A DNA stretch of 64,000 nucleotides from Arthrobacter silvisoli (GCF_003369445.1 NZ_QRCU01000036.1:1-64000), one strand, 5' to 3'. Positions 1 through 7,896 are shown, numbered from the stretch's first letter. Notes: generated from the letters alone by a model not told the origin. Numbers and translations: made by a program.

Positions 1-453
1 GTCCCGCAGCACCCTGCCAGCATCCAGCAGTGATGTCGGCTCGACAACCCGGGCGATCACCAGGTCCCGGAACACCTCGTCGTCGAGGCCATCGAACCCC
101 AGCGCGGTGAACACTCCGGCCAACGCATCGAACAGGATCCGCGAGTCCGTTCCGACCACGCGTCCCGGACCGTCACGACCGGCTGGCGCCACCGCGCCCG
201 CCGGCTCGAACAAGCCCGGTCCGAGAGGCGCAATCAGGCCTTTCACCGCAGGGGTGGGCTCGATACCGAGATCGAGGACGCCCTGGGCGGGATTGTCCAG
301 CAGCTCATGGGCGCGCTCCAGCAGCATGCCGAGTTCGGCCTCCGTATGCGCCGAGCCGATGTGCTCCACGATCCGCTGACGACCACGCAAATACTCCGCG
401 ATCTGCACCGCCGTCGCGCCCGACGCCGTCCGCACCCTCCTGATGAACGCCAC
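1..453 (-). CDS. IS1634-family (IS4-group DDE) transposase, N-terminal part
   Basis: The reading frame is open from a GTG at 453 to the window edge (151 codons), so the C-terminal part lies outside. It begins VAFIRRVRTASGATAVQIAE, the usual opening of IS1634/IS1549-type transposases, and continues with a segment reading RIVEHIGSAHTEAELGMLL and later VVEPTSLLDAGRVL, also typical of the family. The DDE catalytic residues are expected beyond the window. It is the first piece of an insertion sequence that abuts a truncated ISL3 transposase. No frameshift is visible in the part seen. Family assignment is by recall of conserved motifs, not by a search. Confidence 0.75.
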   Translation of the reverse strand, partial: MAFIRRVRTASGATAVQIAEYLRGRQRIVEHIGSAHTEAELGMLLERAHELLDNPAQGVLDLGIEPTPAVKGLIAPLGPGLFEPAGAVAPAGRDGPGRVVGTDSRILFDALAGVFTALGFDGLDDEVFRDLVIARVVEPTSLLDAGRVLRD

Positions 454-481
454 AACGTGACACTAAAACAAAACCCCATTA

Positions 482-1300
482 GTGCGTGAAAAAGCACCAT
501 TCTGCTGGCATCACTGCAGGTCAGCGCGTTGGCCGCCCACGAAACAGAGACCCGTGAGCCAACTCAGGGGCACGGGCCCGTCACGGCTGCTGGACATGGT
601 CGAAGGGCGCTCCAAACAGGTCTTCGCCGCCTGGCTCACCGAGCGCCCCCAGGCCTGGCGGGACGGGATCGAGGTCGTCGCGATGGACGGGTTCACCGGG
701 TTCAAGACCGCCGCTGCCGAGGAACTGCCCGACGCGGCCCCGGTCATGGATCCCTTCCACGTCGTGCGCCTGGCCGGGGACGCGCTCGACAGGTGCCGGC
801 AGCGCGTGCAGCAAGCCGTCCACGGCCACCGGGGCCGTGCCGGGGATCCCCTCTACAAGGCGCGGCGGACACTGCATACCGGAGAGGGACTGCTCACCGA
901 CAAACAAGCAGAGCGCTTGATGGTCCTCTTCACCGACGACCACCACAGCGAGGTCCAAGCAACCTGGGGCGTCTACCAACGCATGATCGCCGCTTACCGG
1001 GAGCCCGAGAAAAAGAACGGGAAAACAATGATGCAGGCCGTGATCACTGCCCTCTCACACGGCATCCCTGCCGCGCTGACCGAGCTCACCAGCCTCGGCC
1101 GGACACTGAAACGCCGCGCAGCCGACGTCCTCGCGTTCTTCGACCACCCCGGCACCTCCAACGGCCCCACCGAAGCGATCAACGGCCGCCTCGAACACCT
1201 CCGCGGAAGCGCCCTCGGATTTCGCAACCTCACCAACTACATCGCCAGATCACTCCTGGAAACCGGCGGATTCAGACCCCGACTACACCCTCAATTCTGA
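482..1300 (+). pseudogene. ISL3-family transposase, 5'-truncated
   Basis: From about residue 28 the product is a clear ISL3 transposase C-terminal half: GTGPSRLLDMVEGRSKQVF, then VVAMDGFTGFKTA, DAAPVMDPFHVVRLAGDALD, and the closing GTSNGPTEAINGRLE and GFRNLTNYIARSLLETGGF. Full-length ISL3 transposases are about 400-440 residues and start with zinc-finger and helix-turn-helix segments; here these are missing and the first ~28 codons do not look like the family. The junction near 560 is therefore a deletion or insertion scar, probably linked to the neighbouring IS1634 element. The sequence GGCTCTTC, read inward at 1306-1299, looks like the right terminal inverted repeat. Unlikely to be active. 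Confidence 0.8.
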
Positions 1301-1306
1301 AGAGCC
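1299..1306. repeat. Probable right terminal inverted repeat of the ISL3 remnant
   Basis: The sequence gaagagcc overlaps the stop codon of the ISL3 transposase; read inward it is GGCTCTTC, the usual outer end of ISL3-type elements. No matching left end exists in the window because the 5' part of the element is lost. Confidence 0.5.
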
Positions 1307-1407
1307 GCTAATCCCTACGATTCGGCAGCTGACTGTGACAGGTTTGTTTGGCCCCGGTAGGACGGTTATTTCTGGCCCCACTTCCTGACTCGCCGGTGTG
1401 GTTGTGA

Positions 1408-1491
1408 CGGTCCGAGGATCCGGCGGCCGCCCGGGAGCGGGTGCGGAACGCGGTGCGGCTGGTGTTCGAGGGGGCGGCGCGGCGGGAGTAG
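1408..1491 (+). pseudogene. Possible C-terminal remnant of an unidentified gene
   Basis: A stop-bounded frame with strongly coding-like composition reads DPAAARERVRNAVRLVFEG and ends at a TAG at 1489-1491. It has no start codon of its own and is preceded by a stop at 1405. It may be the tail of a regulator cut off when the insertion sequences arrived, but it is too short to identify. Confidence 0.25.
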
Positions 1492-1495
1492 GTTG

Positions 1496-1810
1496 CTATT
1501 TCCGCGCTTCGGCCCAGCCCAACGCCGTCAGTTTCCAGGTCCCGCGGCTGGGCCGTTCAATCAGGCCTTCTTGAAACATGAGACTGCTGGATTTCCTGGC
1601 GCGCGTAATCCACTTCTTCACGCCTCTGGAGTGCTCTTCCAAGTCAATCTCATTAAGCAGGTGACCGTACCGCTCTTCCAGCAGTCTGAGGCATTCCTCA
1701 GCAGTCAGTGTCCCGTCAGCTTGCTCCGCCAACAGGGTCAAGATTCTCGAGCGGTGGATGGGTTCTTGGGTTCTCAACATCTCCGGGCCCCTGCTATCAG
1801 CCGGCTTCAT
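1496..1810 (-). CDS. Small winged-helix-like protein paired with the Mrr-like nuclease
   Basis: This 104-residue protein overlaps the end of the upstream nuclease gene by 14 bases, so the two are translationally coupled. Its body (EPIHRSRILTLLAEQADGTL ... VKKWITRARKSSSLMFQEGL ... GTWKLTALGWAEARK) resembles the Mrr_N winged-helix module of Mrr-type restriction enzymes, in which a helix-turn-helix is followed by a closing 'G.W.LT..G' strand. In classical Mrr this module is fused N-terminally to the nuclease; here it appears as a separate downstream polypeptide. Its role as DNA-recognition partner is inference. Confidence 0.6.
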   Translation of the reverse strand: MKPADSRGPEMLRTQEPIHRSRILTLLAEQADGTLTAEECLRLLEERYGHLLNEIDLEEHSRGVKKWITRARKSSSLMFQEGLIERPSRGTWKLTALGWAEARK

Positions 1811-2849
1811 CGGCTAGTGTCCAAATCTGTTTCAGCGGTAGTTCCTGTCGGACGCGTGCAGGAAATTCTGCATAGTGATTCTGGACTTGGCTCACAAGTT
1901 CGTCCGCGTCCCAAACGCGAATGGCGAACCTCTGCGAATCCACCAGCTTTCGGGCTGCCCTGGTAAGTCCTCCCCAGGCTACGAGGAGGCCCTGGTCAGC
2001 CTTGTGGATCGATAGCGACCCGTGTAGCTGGGATACGGTCGGAGCGTCCACTGGGCTGGCTTGGCTCTTCACCTGAACGATGACACGCGGGCTATCCAGG
2101 CCCAGAAGCCCCTTCCCGGCCACGAGATCGATGCCGTCATCAGTTCCTTGTCCATGTTCGGTACACACGAATCCGTCGGCTTTGAGGATTTCGGCAACCA
2201 ATGCTTCCATCTTGTGCCCCGCAAAAGTTTCGATGAGACGGCTTGCTATCGAATCAGCTGCATAACGTGAAATATCCACAGGCACGTTCTCTTGCTCTGT
2301 TTCATCGACCGAAAAGCTGCCGCCTCTAGAAGGAACTTCCTGCATCTCCAGTCGGGCTCCCGGGTCCCTGCCAGTCGTCATGGCAGTGCGCAGCCGGAAT
2401 TCAGCATCGTTCCGTTCGATCCGGCAGACGGTTGAAAAGGCCCCGAGGGAGTAGAGCAGATCCTGATTTATCCGGGAACGGGCAATGTCAGGGGCATCCC
2501 ATCGAACGCGGCGGATGTGGCGACGTTCTGGATCCGGTTCGTTGGAGTCGTACTCATACGGGCCTTCGATTATTCCAATAGCGACCGCAGCTGAGCGCTT
2601 CAAGGGCATGACCACGAGGTCTCCGAGCTCCATGCGTCCTCGCAGAGCCCAAAGTTGGGCGGCGAAATTCCGGACGGCTCCGACCTTTTGGCCGGGGATT
2701 CCTGCCTCAACTTTTGAGAAGACTTTTTCCCTGGTGTCTGAGTCTTGAAGAGAGTCCACATCGCCATACCCGGCGCCCGTGACCGACTTACTGAGAGCCC
2801 ATTGTTCCCGCTCCCCCGTGCTTCCTGCCCGAACCAGCCATGCAGTCAT
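1797..2849 (-). CDS. Mrr-like restriction endonuclease with N-terminal EVE/PUA-like domain
   Basis: 350 residues. The C-terminal half carries the Mrr-type PD-(D/E)XK core: an upstream acidic helix around E216, then GTDDGIDLVAG (Asp241 as the catalytic acid) and VIVQVKSQ with the QxK pair at 259-261, followed by a helix and the GGLTRAARKLV segment usual in Mrr. The N-terminal ~100 residues (MTAWLVRAG, NFAAQLWALRGRMELGDLVV, AVAIGIIEGPYEY) look like an EVE/PUA-type modified-base reader. Together these suggest a type IV enzyme that cuts DNA carrying modified bases. It forms a two-gene unit with the small winged-helix protein and sits next to IS debris, as defence genes often do. Substrate specificity is inferred. 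Confidence 0.75.
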   Translation of the reverse strand: MTAWLVRAGSTGEREQWALSKSVTGAGYGDVDSLQDSDTREKVFSKVEAGIPGQKVGAVRNFAAQLWALRGRMELGDLVVMPLKRSAAVAIGIIEGPYEYDSNEPDPERRHIRRVRWDAPDIARSRINQDLLYSLGAFSTVCRIERNDAEFRLRTAMTTGRDPGARLEMQEVPSRGGSFSVDETEQENVPVDISRYAADSIASRLIETFAGHKMEALVAEILKADGFVCTEHGQGTDDGIDLVAGKGLLGLDSPRVIVQVKSQASPVDAPTVSQLHGSLSIHKADQGLLVAWGGLTRAARKLVDSQRFAIRVWDADELVSQVQNHYAEFPARVRQELPLKQIWTLADEAG

Positions 2850-3052
2850 CTACTCACGTGCCTTTCGAAGCTCATCATGCTCTAACCAACACCCGGGTAT
2901 GCCACTCACCGCCATTCTGCCAACTTCGTGGGCCTTTCGCCCGCGAAGCTGCTTCCGGGCTGCGGCCAATGGACGACGGGCAGTCACGGACAGGAGTAGT
3001 CGTAGCAGGACGTCCGGAAGGGGCCTACCCTGTGCCAGTCGCCGACGGGTAG

Positions 3053-3784
3053 CTACTTATCACATCCAATGCCGTCCCCGTCCCTGTCGAGGTGCTTCCC
3101 ATAGCCGGGTGTTCCCTCGTAGACCGGCGCCGCCCCCGCCGCGCGAGCCTCGGTGCAGTTCTTGTAGTAGACAGCCGCAGGTGGGGCTGCAGGGACAGCA
3201 GGTGTGGCTTTTGCTGCCGCTGCCTGTTCGGCTGCCAATTGCGCTGCAGCACGATCGGCTGCCGCCTTCTCAGCCGCGCGTTTTGCTGCCGCAGCTTTTT
3301 CCGCCGCGAGTTTGGCGGCAGCGACCTTGGCTACCGCTGCTTTTTCCGCTGCCGCTTTGTCCGCAGCAGCCTTCTCAGCAGCCGCCTTGTCCGCGGCGGC
3401 CTTTTCGGCCGCCTCCTTGTCCTTGTGCTTGACGCCGAGGTGTACGGTGGAACCCTTTGTCAGCTGTGCACCCTCGACGGGATCTTGCGACGTTACCTGC
3501 CAGTTCTTCTTCAGAATGATCGACTTACCGTCGACGGTGTCCGCAGCCTCGACTTTGAGCCCGAGATCTTTCAGTTCATCCATTGCTTTGTCCAGGGTCA
3601 GGTTCACCACGTCTGGAACCGTGACCGTTTCAACTCCTGCCGGCTCCCCTGCTGCGTGCTTGCCGCTGCACCCGGTCAGCACTAGGACGGTCAGCACAAC
3701 GAGAGTCAGCGCAGCTTTTAGCTTTCCCCTGTCGGCGTTAGCCCTACCTTCACGGGACGCTGTTGGAATTTGGCTCTTCATCAT
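3053..3784 (-). CDS. Secreted lipoprotein with PASTA domain, Ala-rich helix and excalibur domain
   Basis: 243 residues. A start at 3784 (MMKSQ) is chosen because AAGGGG lies just upstream; an in-frame ATG at 3841 would overlap the previous gene. A lipobox (LVLTGC) follows a hydrophobic segment, so the mature protein is membrane-anchored outside the cell. Next comes a PASTA-like domain (VTVPDVVNLTLDKAMDELKD ... GSTVHLGV), then about 85 residues of repeated AAEKAAADK-type sequence forming a long charged alanine-rich helix, and finally an excalibur calcium-binding domain (YYKNCTEARAAGAAP ... LDRDGDGIGCDK). PASTA domains bind peptidoglycan or beta-lactams, suggesting a cell-wall tether. Its excalibur domain closely matches that of the adjacent nuclease gene. 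Confidence 0.75.
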   Translation of the reverse strand: MMKSQIPTASREGRANADRGKLKAALTLVVLTVLVLTGCSGKHAAGEPAGVETVTVPDVVNLTLDKAMDELKDLGLKVEAADTVDGKSIILKKNWQVTSQDPVEGAQLTKGSTVHLGVKHKDKEAAEKAAADKAAAEKAAADKAAAEKAAVAKVAAAKLAAEKAAAAKRAAEKAAADRAAAQLAAEQAAAAKATPAVPAAPPAAVYYKNCTEARAAGAAPVYEGTPGYGKHLDRDGDGIGCDK

Positions 3785-3828
3785 TTTTCCCCTTGAAAAC
3801 TTTGAAACTGTGGAGTCATCCATTCGGC

Positions 3829-4989
3829 CTATCCTTCGCATGCGATCCCGTCCTTATCGCGGTCCAGCGCCGCCCGGTAGCCGGCCTGTCCCGCGTAGAT
3901 CGGGGCAGCTCCGGCGGCCCTGGCGGCTGCACAGTTGGCGTAATAGGCAACTGCCGGCGCTGGTGGCAAGGGGACCCTCGGAGCAGGACTCGGGGCCACA
4001 GCAGCCGGAGCGGGTACGGCCTTAACAGGCGCTGGCTTAGCTGTAGCAGGTGCAGTTACAGGCGCCTCTGGAGCTTTCTTGCTTGCTGCGGGCTGGCTGG
4101 AGCAGTTGCCCAGAATGGCGGCCATGGCGTCGTGCTCGGCCCGGGTAACCCAAAGCTTGTAGCGTGCCTTCACCGAAATCTGCCGGGCAACGTACTCGCA
4201 CCTGAAGCCCTTGTTCGGCGGCAGCCACGTGGCCGCGTCGCCGTCGCCCTTCTTGATGTTGGTCGGCCCGTCGGTTGCTTGGAGGTTCAGGGGGTCGTTG
4301 GCGAACGCTGTCCGCTGTTCCATGGTCAACTGCTGGGCGCCCTTCTGCCAGGCGTCGCTGAGCGCAACAACGTGGTCGATCTGGACGGCGCTGCTGGTCG
4401 TGATCCCCCGCTGGAAGTTAATGGTGGTGCCCGTGTACGGGTCCGCCAGCGTGCCGGACCGCACCTTGCAGAGCACGCTGTTGGTGTATTTCACACCCGT
4501 GAGGTCGCGGTTGAGGATGTCATTCCGGGTGTCGCAACCGTTACGGTCAACATCTGCCCAGGCCTGTCCGAACAGCGCGCGGTCATATCCCGTCTTGGGC
4601 GCCCGTCCCTTGACGGGAAGGGAAGCCAACACCTCGAGTGCTTTGCTTGCGAACGCAGACTGCGTCTTCGGAGCCGTTGCCGTGCCGCCCCGTGCCGATA
4701 CCTTGGGTGTTTCAGGATCCAGGGGCTTGCTGGTCTCCGCCGAGGTCGGAGCGAACGACGGCGTCGGCGTGGCTTTGGCGGTTACGCTCGCTTCTGCCGT
4801 GACCGGGGCAAAAGTGCCATTCGATGGGGCCGATGCATCCCCAAGGCCACAGCCCGCCGTACCCACGATCATGAACAGCGCGGCAAGTCCTACAACGACG
4901 AGGGTGGAAGATCGGGGTCTGCGCGGTAACCTCGGCCCTGGCTCCGGCGCACTATCCACTGACCTACTGGGGGCCGGATTCTTCGACAT
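3829..4989 (-). CDS. Secreted HNH-family (DUF1524-type) nuclease with C-terminal excalibur domain
   Basis: 386 residues from the ATG at 4989, preceded by AAGGAAAAG. A basic stretch and hydrophobic helix end in a lipobox-like IVGTAGC, so export is likely. The central domain (YDRALFGQAWADVDRNGCDT, IDHVVALSDAWQKGA, FANDPLNLQATDG, NIKKGDGDAATWLPPN) is the GmrSD/DUF1524-type HNH nuclease found in many secreted actinobacterial proteins; the D-H pair of IDHV and the downstream N and K residues form the metal site. A Pro/Ala linker leads to an excalibur domain (YYANCAAARAAGAAPIY ... LDRDKDGIACEG). It ends 44 bases before the PASTA/excalibur gene, probably in one operon. Likely an extracellular DNase; the biological target is unknown. 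Confidence 0.8.
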   Translation of the reverse strand: MSKNPAPSRSVDSAPEPGPRLPRRPRSSTLVVVGLAALFMIVGTAGCGLGDASAPSNGTFAPVTAEASVTAKATPTPSFAPTSAETSKPLDPETPKVSARGGTATAPKTQSAFASKALEVLASLPVKGRAPKTGYDRALFGQAWADVDRNGCDTRNDILNRDLTGVKYTNSVLCKVRSGTLADPYTGTTINFQRGITTSSAVQIDHVVALSDAWQKGAQQLTMEQRTAFANDPLNLQATDGPTNIKKGDGDAATWLPPNKGFRCEYVARQISVKARYKLWVTRAEHDAMAAILGNCSSQPAASKKAPEAPVTAPATAKPAPVKAVPAPAAVAPSPAPRVPLPPAPAVAYYANCAAARAAGAAPIYAGQAGYRAALDRDKDGIACEG

Positions 4990-5052
4990 TCTTTTCCTTG
5001 TTTTCAAAGTCCCCGGCAATTAGCCGGTCTCTCGTTGTTCGACAATTGCGGC

Positions 5053-5089
5053 CGCCGTCGTGCACCGGACCTGCCGGCGCACGACGGCG
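5053..5089. terminator. Inverted repeat downstream of the small membrane protein gene
   Basis: GCCGTCGTGC at 5054-5063 pairs with GCACGACGGC at 5079-5088. There is no T-run on either side, so termination is uncertain. It lies between the small membrane protein gene and the HNH nuclease gene. Confidence 0.35.
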
Positions 5090-5106
5090 ACCCTCCCCCC
5101 AGGAAC

Positions 5107-5139
5107 GGCGGCGTCTAACTCCCCGCGTTAGACGCCGCC
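5107..5139 (-). terminator. 13-bp perfect hairpin spanning the stop codon of the small membrane protein
   Basis: GGCGGCGTCTAAC (5107-5119) pairs perfectly with GTTAGACGCCGCC (5127-5139) around a 7-base loop. The TAG stop of the minus-strand gene lies inside the stem. No U-tract follows, so it may end transcription weakly or protect the 3' end of the message. Confidence 0.4.
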
Positions 5140-5426
5140 GAGATCATGATGAACAGGACCACAACGATCCCCAGTGCGGAACAGATGGTGTCCACCCAGC
5201 CAAGGACCTTGCCCAGTGTTGCCGAATGATGGAGGGCTTCGGCCTTCCGTGCGTTGGAAATCGCCAACGGGCCGAAGACAATTCCCAGGAAGAAGAATCC
5301 GATGGCCCCGAAAATGATCGACTTTTCCTTGAACTTGCTTCCCTGGAAGTGCTCCAGCGAATTGTTCTGCTGCACGTTCGGGTAATTCGGGTACTGGTAG
5401 GACTGGCTGAAGTTCGACTGGGACAT
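5115..5426 (-). CDS. Small two-helix membrane protein (DUF4190-like)
   Basis: 103 residues, starting at the ATG at 5426 with GAAAGG upstream. The first ~45 residues are polar and rich in Gln, Asn, Tyr and Pro (SQSNFSQSYQYPNYPNVQQN). Two hydrophobic helices follow (IIFGAIGFFFLGIVFG and ICSALGIVVVLFIMISA), separated by a short basic loop (NARKAEALHH). This layout is that of DUF4190-type proteins, whose function is unknown. It is divergent from sigK, sharing a 255-bp intergenic region. Confidence 0.65.
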   Translation of the reverse strand: MSQSNFSQSYQYPNYPNVQQNNSLEHFQGSKFKEKSIIFGAIGFFFLGIVFGPLAISNARKAEALHHSATLGKVLGWVDTICSALGIVVVLFIMISAASNAGS

Positions 5427-5612
5427 TCTGAGACCTTTCGACGACGGTGTCGGTGATTTTCGGGAGACTCCCGCGCCGCATTCTCGGTCCGCCGTGCATC
5501 CCCCGAAACGAAGATACGCAGCCATTCCCAGCCACGGCGCAAACTGGGCAAATCTTGGGTAAATCCTGCTGCGATGCTGTGTCCCACGATGCTCACGGCC
5601 AAGAAAGCGCAC

Positions 5613-5639
5613 CCGTCCAAAGCCCCCGCGGCACCGAAT
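5613..5639 (+). promoter_or_regulatory. SigK-type promoter of sigK (autoregulation)
   Basis: CCGTCC at 5613-5618 and CCGAAT at 5634-5639 are separated by 15 bases. The mycobacterial SigK consensus is CCATCC and CCGAAT with a spacing of about 16, so only one base of the -35 box differs. The predicted start of transcription is about 35 bases upstream of the GTG start codon of sigK. The same architecture with the same 15-base spacer occurs upstream of the DUF4383 gene. Confidence 0.6.
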
Positions 5640-5681
5640 GCTTTGTGTTCACAGACAGAAACAGGGCAGGAGGTGGGTTGC

Positions 5682-6362
5682 GTGACAACGGTGCAGCTGG
5701 GACGCCTATGCTGGAACGCAATGGACAATCCCCATGCTCCCGAAACGGCGGAGACGGCCGCCGGGCCTGCTTCAGGCGCGCCCGGCGCCGTAACGTCCGG
5801 TGCCACGGCGCCAGAGCTGAACGCCCAGCTGGGGGCCCTCCTCGGGCAGATCGCCGACGGCGACCGGGATGCCTTCGCGGACTTCTACCGGCTCACCTCA
5901 CGCCGGGTCTTCGGCATGGCGCGGCGGGTCCTGGTGGACTTGGAGCTCAGCGAGGACGCCACCCAGGAAGTCTTCCTGCAGGTCTGGCAGGGCGCCGCAA
6001 GCTTCAACGCCGCGGCCGGGAGCCCGCTGGCCTGGCTGATGACCATCGCGCACCGCAGGGCCGTGGACAAGGTCCGCTCCGCGCAGGCAGCCACGGACCG
6101 CGAAGCCAGGTACGGCGCTGACAGCCAGGAGATCGACCACGACTCCGTGTCCGACGAAGTGGGCAGCCGCCTCGACGCCGAAGCCGTGGTCCGGTGCCTG
6201 GAGACCCTGACCGAGACGCAACAGGAATCGGTGCGGCTGGCGTACTACGGAGGCCTGAGCTACCGGGAAGTCGCCGAGAAACTCAATTCCGCGCTACCGA
6301 CCATCAAATCCCGGATCCGCGATGGACTGATCCGCCTGAAGACCTGTTTGGAGGTGAGTTGA
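5682..6362 (+). CDS. sigK: ECF sigma factor, SigK family
   Basis: 226 residues from a GTG at 5682, chosen because a perfect AGGAGGT lies seven bases upstream. Sigma region 2 (GDRDAFADFYRLTSRRVFGM ... EDATQEVFLQVWQGAASFN ... AWLMTIAHRRAVDKVR) and region 4 (LTETQQESVRLAYYGGLSY, then LPTIKSRIRDGLIRLK) are complete. The next gene, one base after the stop, is its anti-sigma factor, the standard sigK-rskA arrangement of Actinobacteria. In mycobacteria SigK responds to redox conditions sensed by RskA and controls secreted and membrane proteins. A SigK-type promoter precedes the gene, so it probably activates itself. Confidence 0.9.
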   Translation: MTTVQLGRLCWNAMDNPHAPETAETAAGPASGAPGAVTSGATAPELNAQLGALLGQIADGDRDAFADFYRLTSRRVFGMARRVLVDLELSEDATQEVFLQVWQGAASFNAAAGSPLAWLMTIAHRRAVDKVRSAQAATDREARYGADSQEIDHDSVSDEVGSRLDAEAVVRCLETLTETQQESVRLAYYGGLSYREVAEKLNSALPTIKSRIRDGLIRLKTCLEVS

Positions 6363-6363
6363 G

Positions 6364-7233
6364 ATGAACCGCATGGACACGAACGACGGCGGCACGCAGC
6401 CCCGCGGTTTCGCCGCCGATATTGCCACCGACCTGAAGGCCGGCCGCGCCGTCGAACTGGCGGAGATCTACGCCCTGGACGCCGTCAGCGACGACGAACG
6501 CGCCGCCATCGACGCCTACATCTCCACCGCCCCGCAAGCAGAACGCAACGCTTTCAACGACCGCGTCCGCCAGGCCCGCGAAACCCTCGCCCTGGCCTTC
6601 ACCGCAGAGGAAGATCCGCCCGCCGGACTGCTCGAGCGCACGCTGGCGCAACTGCCGGCGCAAGCGCCAGCACAAACTCCGGCACAGCTGCCGGAAGCGG
6701 CGCCGTCGGAAGCTGCGCCGGAAGCCGGCCTCCCGGCGTCGGGCGATGAACTGGCAGCCGCGCGGCAAAAGCGTGAGGCACGACGCCGGCCTTCCGCCGT
6801 CCGGAACTGGCTGATCGCCGCCGCGGCGGCCATTGTGCTCGCCGTGGGCGGGGTGGGAATCGGCAGCTATGTGGCGTCCCAGAACGACCCCGTCAAGCAG
6901 ATCCTGCAGGCACAGGACGTGCACGAAGCGACGGCAAACGTGACCGGCGGCGGCACAGTGCTGCTGGCGATCTCGGCCTCGAAGGACGCCGTGGTGGTGC
7001 GGATGAAGGACGTGCCGCCGCCGCCCGCCGGCAAGGTCTACCAGATGTGGCTGATCCCCAAGAACGGCTCGGCGCCGGTCTCGCAGGGAACCATGGACGC
7101 CGAAGCGCTATCCAAACCGGCCGTGGTGAGCGGCATCAGCGCCGGCTCCTCCCTGGGCATCACGGTGGAACCCGTGGGCGGCTCGGCGTCGCCAACGTTC
7201 CCGACCGTCGCCGCCGCAAAACTGGATTCGTAG
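6364..7233 (+). CDS. rskA: Anti-sigma-K factor RskA
   Basis: 289 residues, ATG one base after the sigK stop with GGAGGTGAG as ribosome site. An N-terminal cytoplasmic zinc-less anti-sigma domain (VELAEIYALDAVSDDERAAI, residues ~30-80) binds SigK. An Ala/Pro/Gln-rich linker (~95-130) leads to one transmembrane helix (about 148-170) and an extracytoplasmic RskA C-terminal domain (GKVYQMWLIPKNGSAPVSQG and GSSLGITVEPVGGS are the family signatures). Regulated proteolysis of RskA releases SigK in known systems. Confidence 0.9.
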   Translation: MNRMDTNDGGTQPRGFAADIATDLKAGRAVELAEIYALDAVSDDERAAIDAYISTAPQAERNAFNDRVRQARETLALAFTAEEDPPAGLLERTLAQLPAQAPAQTPAQLPEAAPSEAAPEAGLPASGDELAAARQKREARRRPSAVRNWLIAAAAAIVLAVGGVGIGSYVASQNDPVKQILQAQDVHEATANVTGGGTVLLAISASKDAVVVRMKDVPPPPAGKVYQMWLIPKNGSAPVSQGTMDAEALSKPAVVSGISAGSSLGITVEPVGGSASPTFPTVAAAKLDS

Positions 7234-7252
7234 AATTTTTTTCCTGAAGCAC

Positions 7253-7279
7253 CCATCCGGCCTCTGATGCGCCCCGAAT
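7253..7279 (+). promoter_or_regulatory. SigK-type promoter of the DUF4383 gene
   Basis: CCATCC at 7253-7258 and CCGAAT at 7274-7279 match both SigK consensus hexamers exactly, with a 15-base spacer identical to that at the sigK promoter. The DUF4383 gene therefore looks like a member of the local SigK regulon. Confidence 0.65.
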
Positions 7280-7357
7280 AACAGGCGTAACCCCTCGGAC
7301 CAGCGGGAGCCACGAGCCGCTGATCCAAGGAACACCATCGCATTCAGGAGAATCATC

Positions 7358-7810
7358 ATGGCTACTCACCCGCTTACCCACACAGCAAGCCGCACCGTTG
7401 TCCAGAAGGCATCCCTGGCCGTGGGCGCCGTGTTCCTGCTGGTCGGTGTGCTTGGTTTTGTTCCCGGCATTACGTCCAACTTCGGTGACTTGGGCTTCGC
7501 CGGCCACCACTCCGAAGCCATGCTGCTGGGCCTGTTCCAGGTATCGGCCCTGCACAACATCGTCCACCTGCTCTTCGGCGCGGCCGGCCTGTTCCTCGAG
7601 CGGACCGCAGCAGGTTCGAAGGCATTCCTGCTCTACGGCGGCATCATCTACCTGGTGCTGTTCGTCTACGGACTGGTGGTCCCGCAGGACTCGGCCGGTA
7701 ACTTCGTGCCGCTGAACAGCTTCGACAACATCCTGCACCTGCTCCTGGGCGTGGGCATGGTGGCGCTGTCCGTGATCCTCACCCGGGGCCGCAACGGCGT
7801 CCGTTCCTAA
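7358..7810 (+). CDS. DUF4383 family four-helix membrane protein
   Basis: 150 residues with CAGGAG ahead of the ATG. Four hydrophobic segments are visible (LAVGAVFLLVGVLGFVPGI, NIVHLLFGAAGLFLE, FLLYGGIIYLVLFVYGLVV, NILHLLLGVGMVALSVIL). The repeated N(I)(L/V)H.L.G motif is the DUF4383 hallmark. Function unknown. The SigK-type promoter in front of it places it under the sigma factor encoded just upstream, so it may be an envelope protein made under redox stress. Confidence 0.8.
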   Translation: MATHPLTHTASRTVVQKASLAVGAVFLLVGVLGFVPGITSNFGDLGFAGHHSEAMLLGLFQVSALHNIVHLLFGAAGLFLERTAAGSKAFLLYGGIIYLVLFVYGLVVPQDSAGNFVPLNSFDNILHLLLGVGMVALSVILTRGRNGVRS

Positions 7811-7845
7811 CTTTCGATCTTCCCCACTGAAGCCCGGGGAGAAAA

Positions 7846-7879
7846 AGTCAGGGCTCCCGGAATTCCGGGAGCCCTGACT
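7846..7879. terminator. Bidirectional terminator between convergent genes
   Basis: A perfect 34-base palindrome with 17-base arms (AGTCAGGGCTCCCGGAA and its complement) sits between the DUF4383 gene and the convergent acetyltransferase gene. It has an A-run (gagaaaaa) on one side and a T-rich stretch (tgtgtgttt) on the other. Confidence 0.85.
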
Positions 7880-7896
7880 TGTGTGTTTCCGGGATC

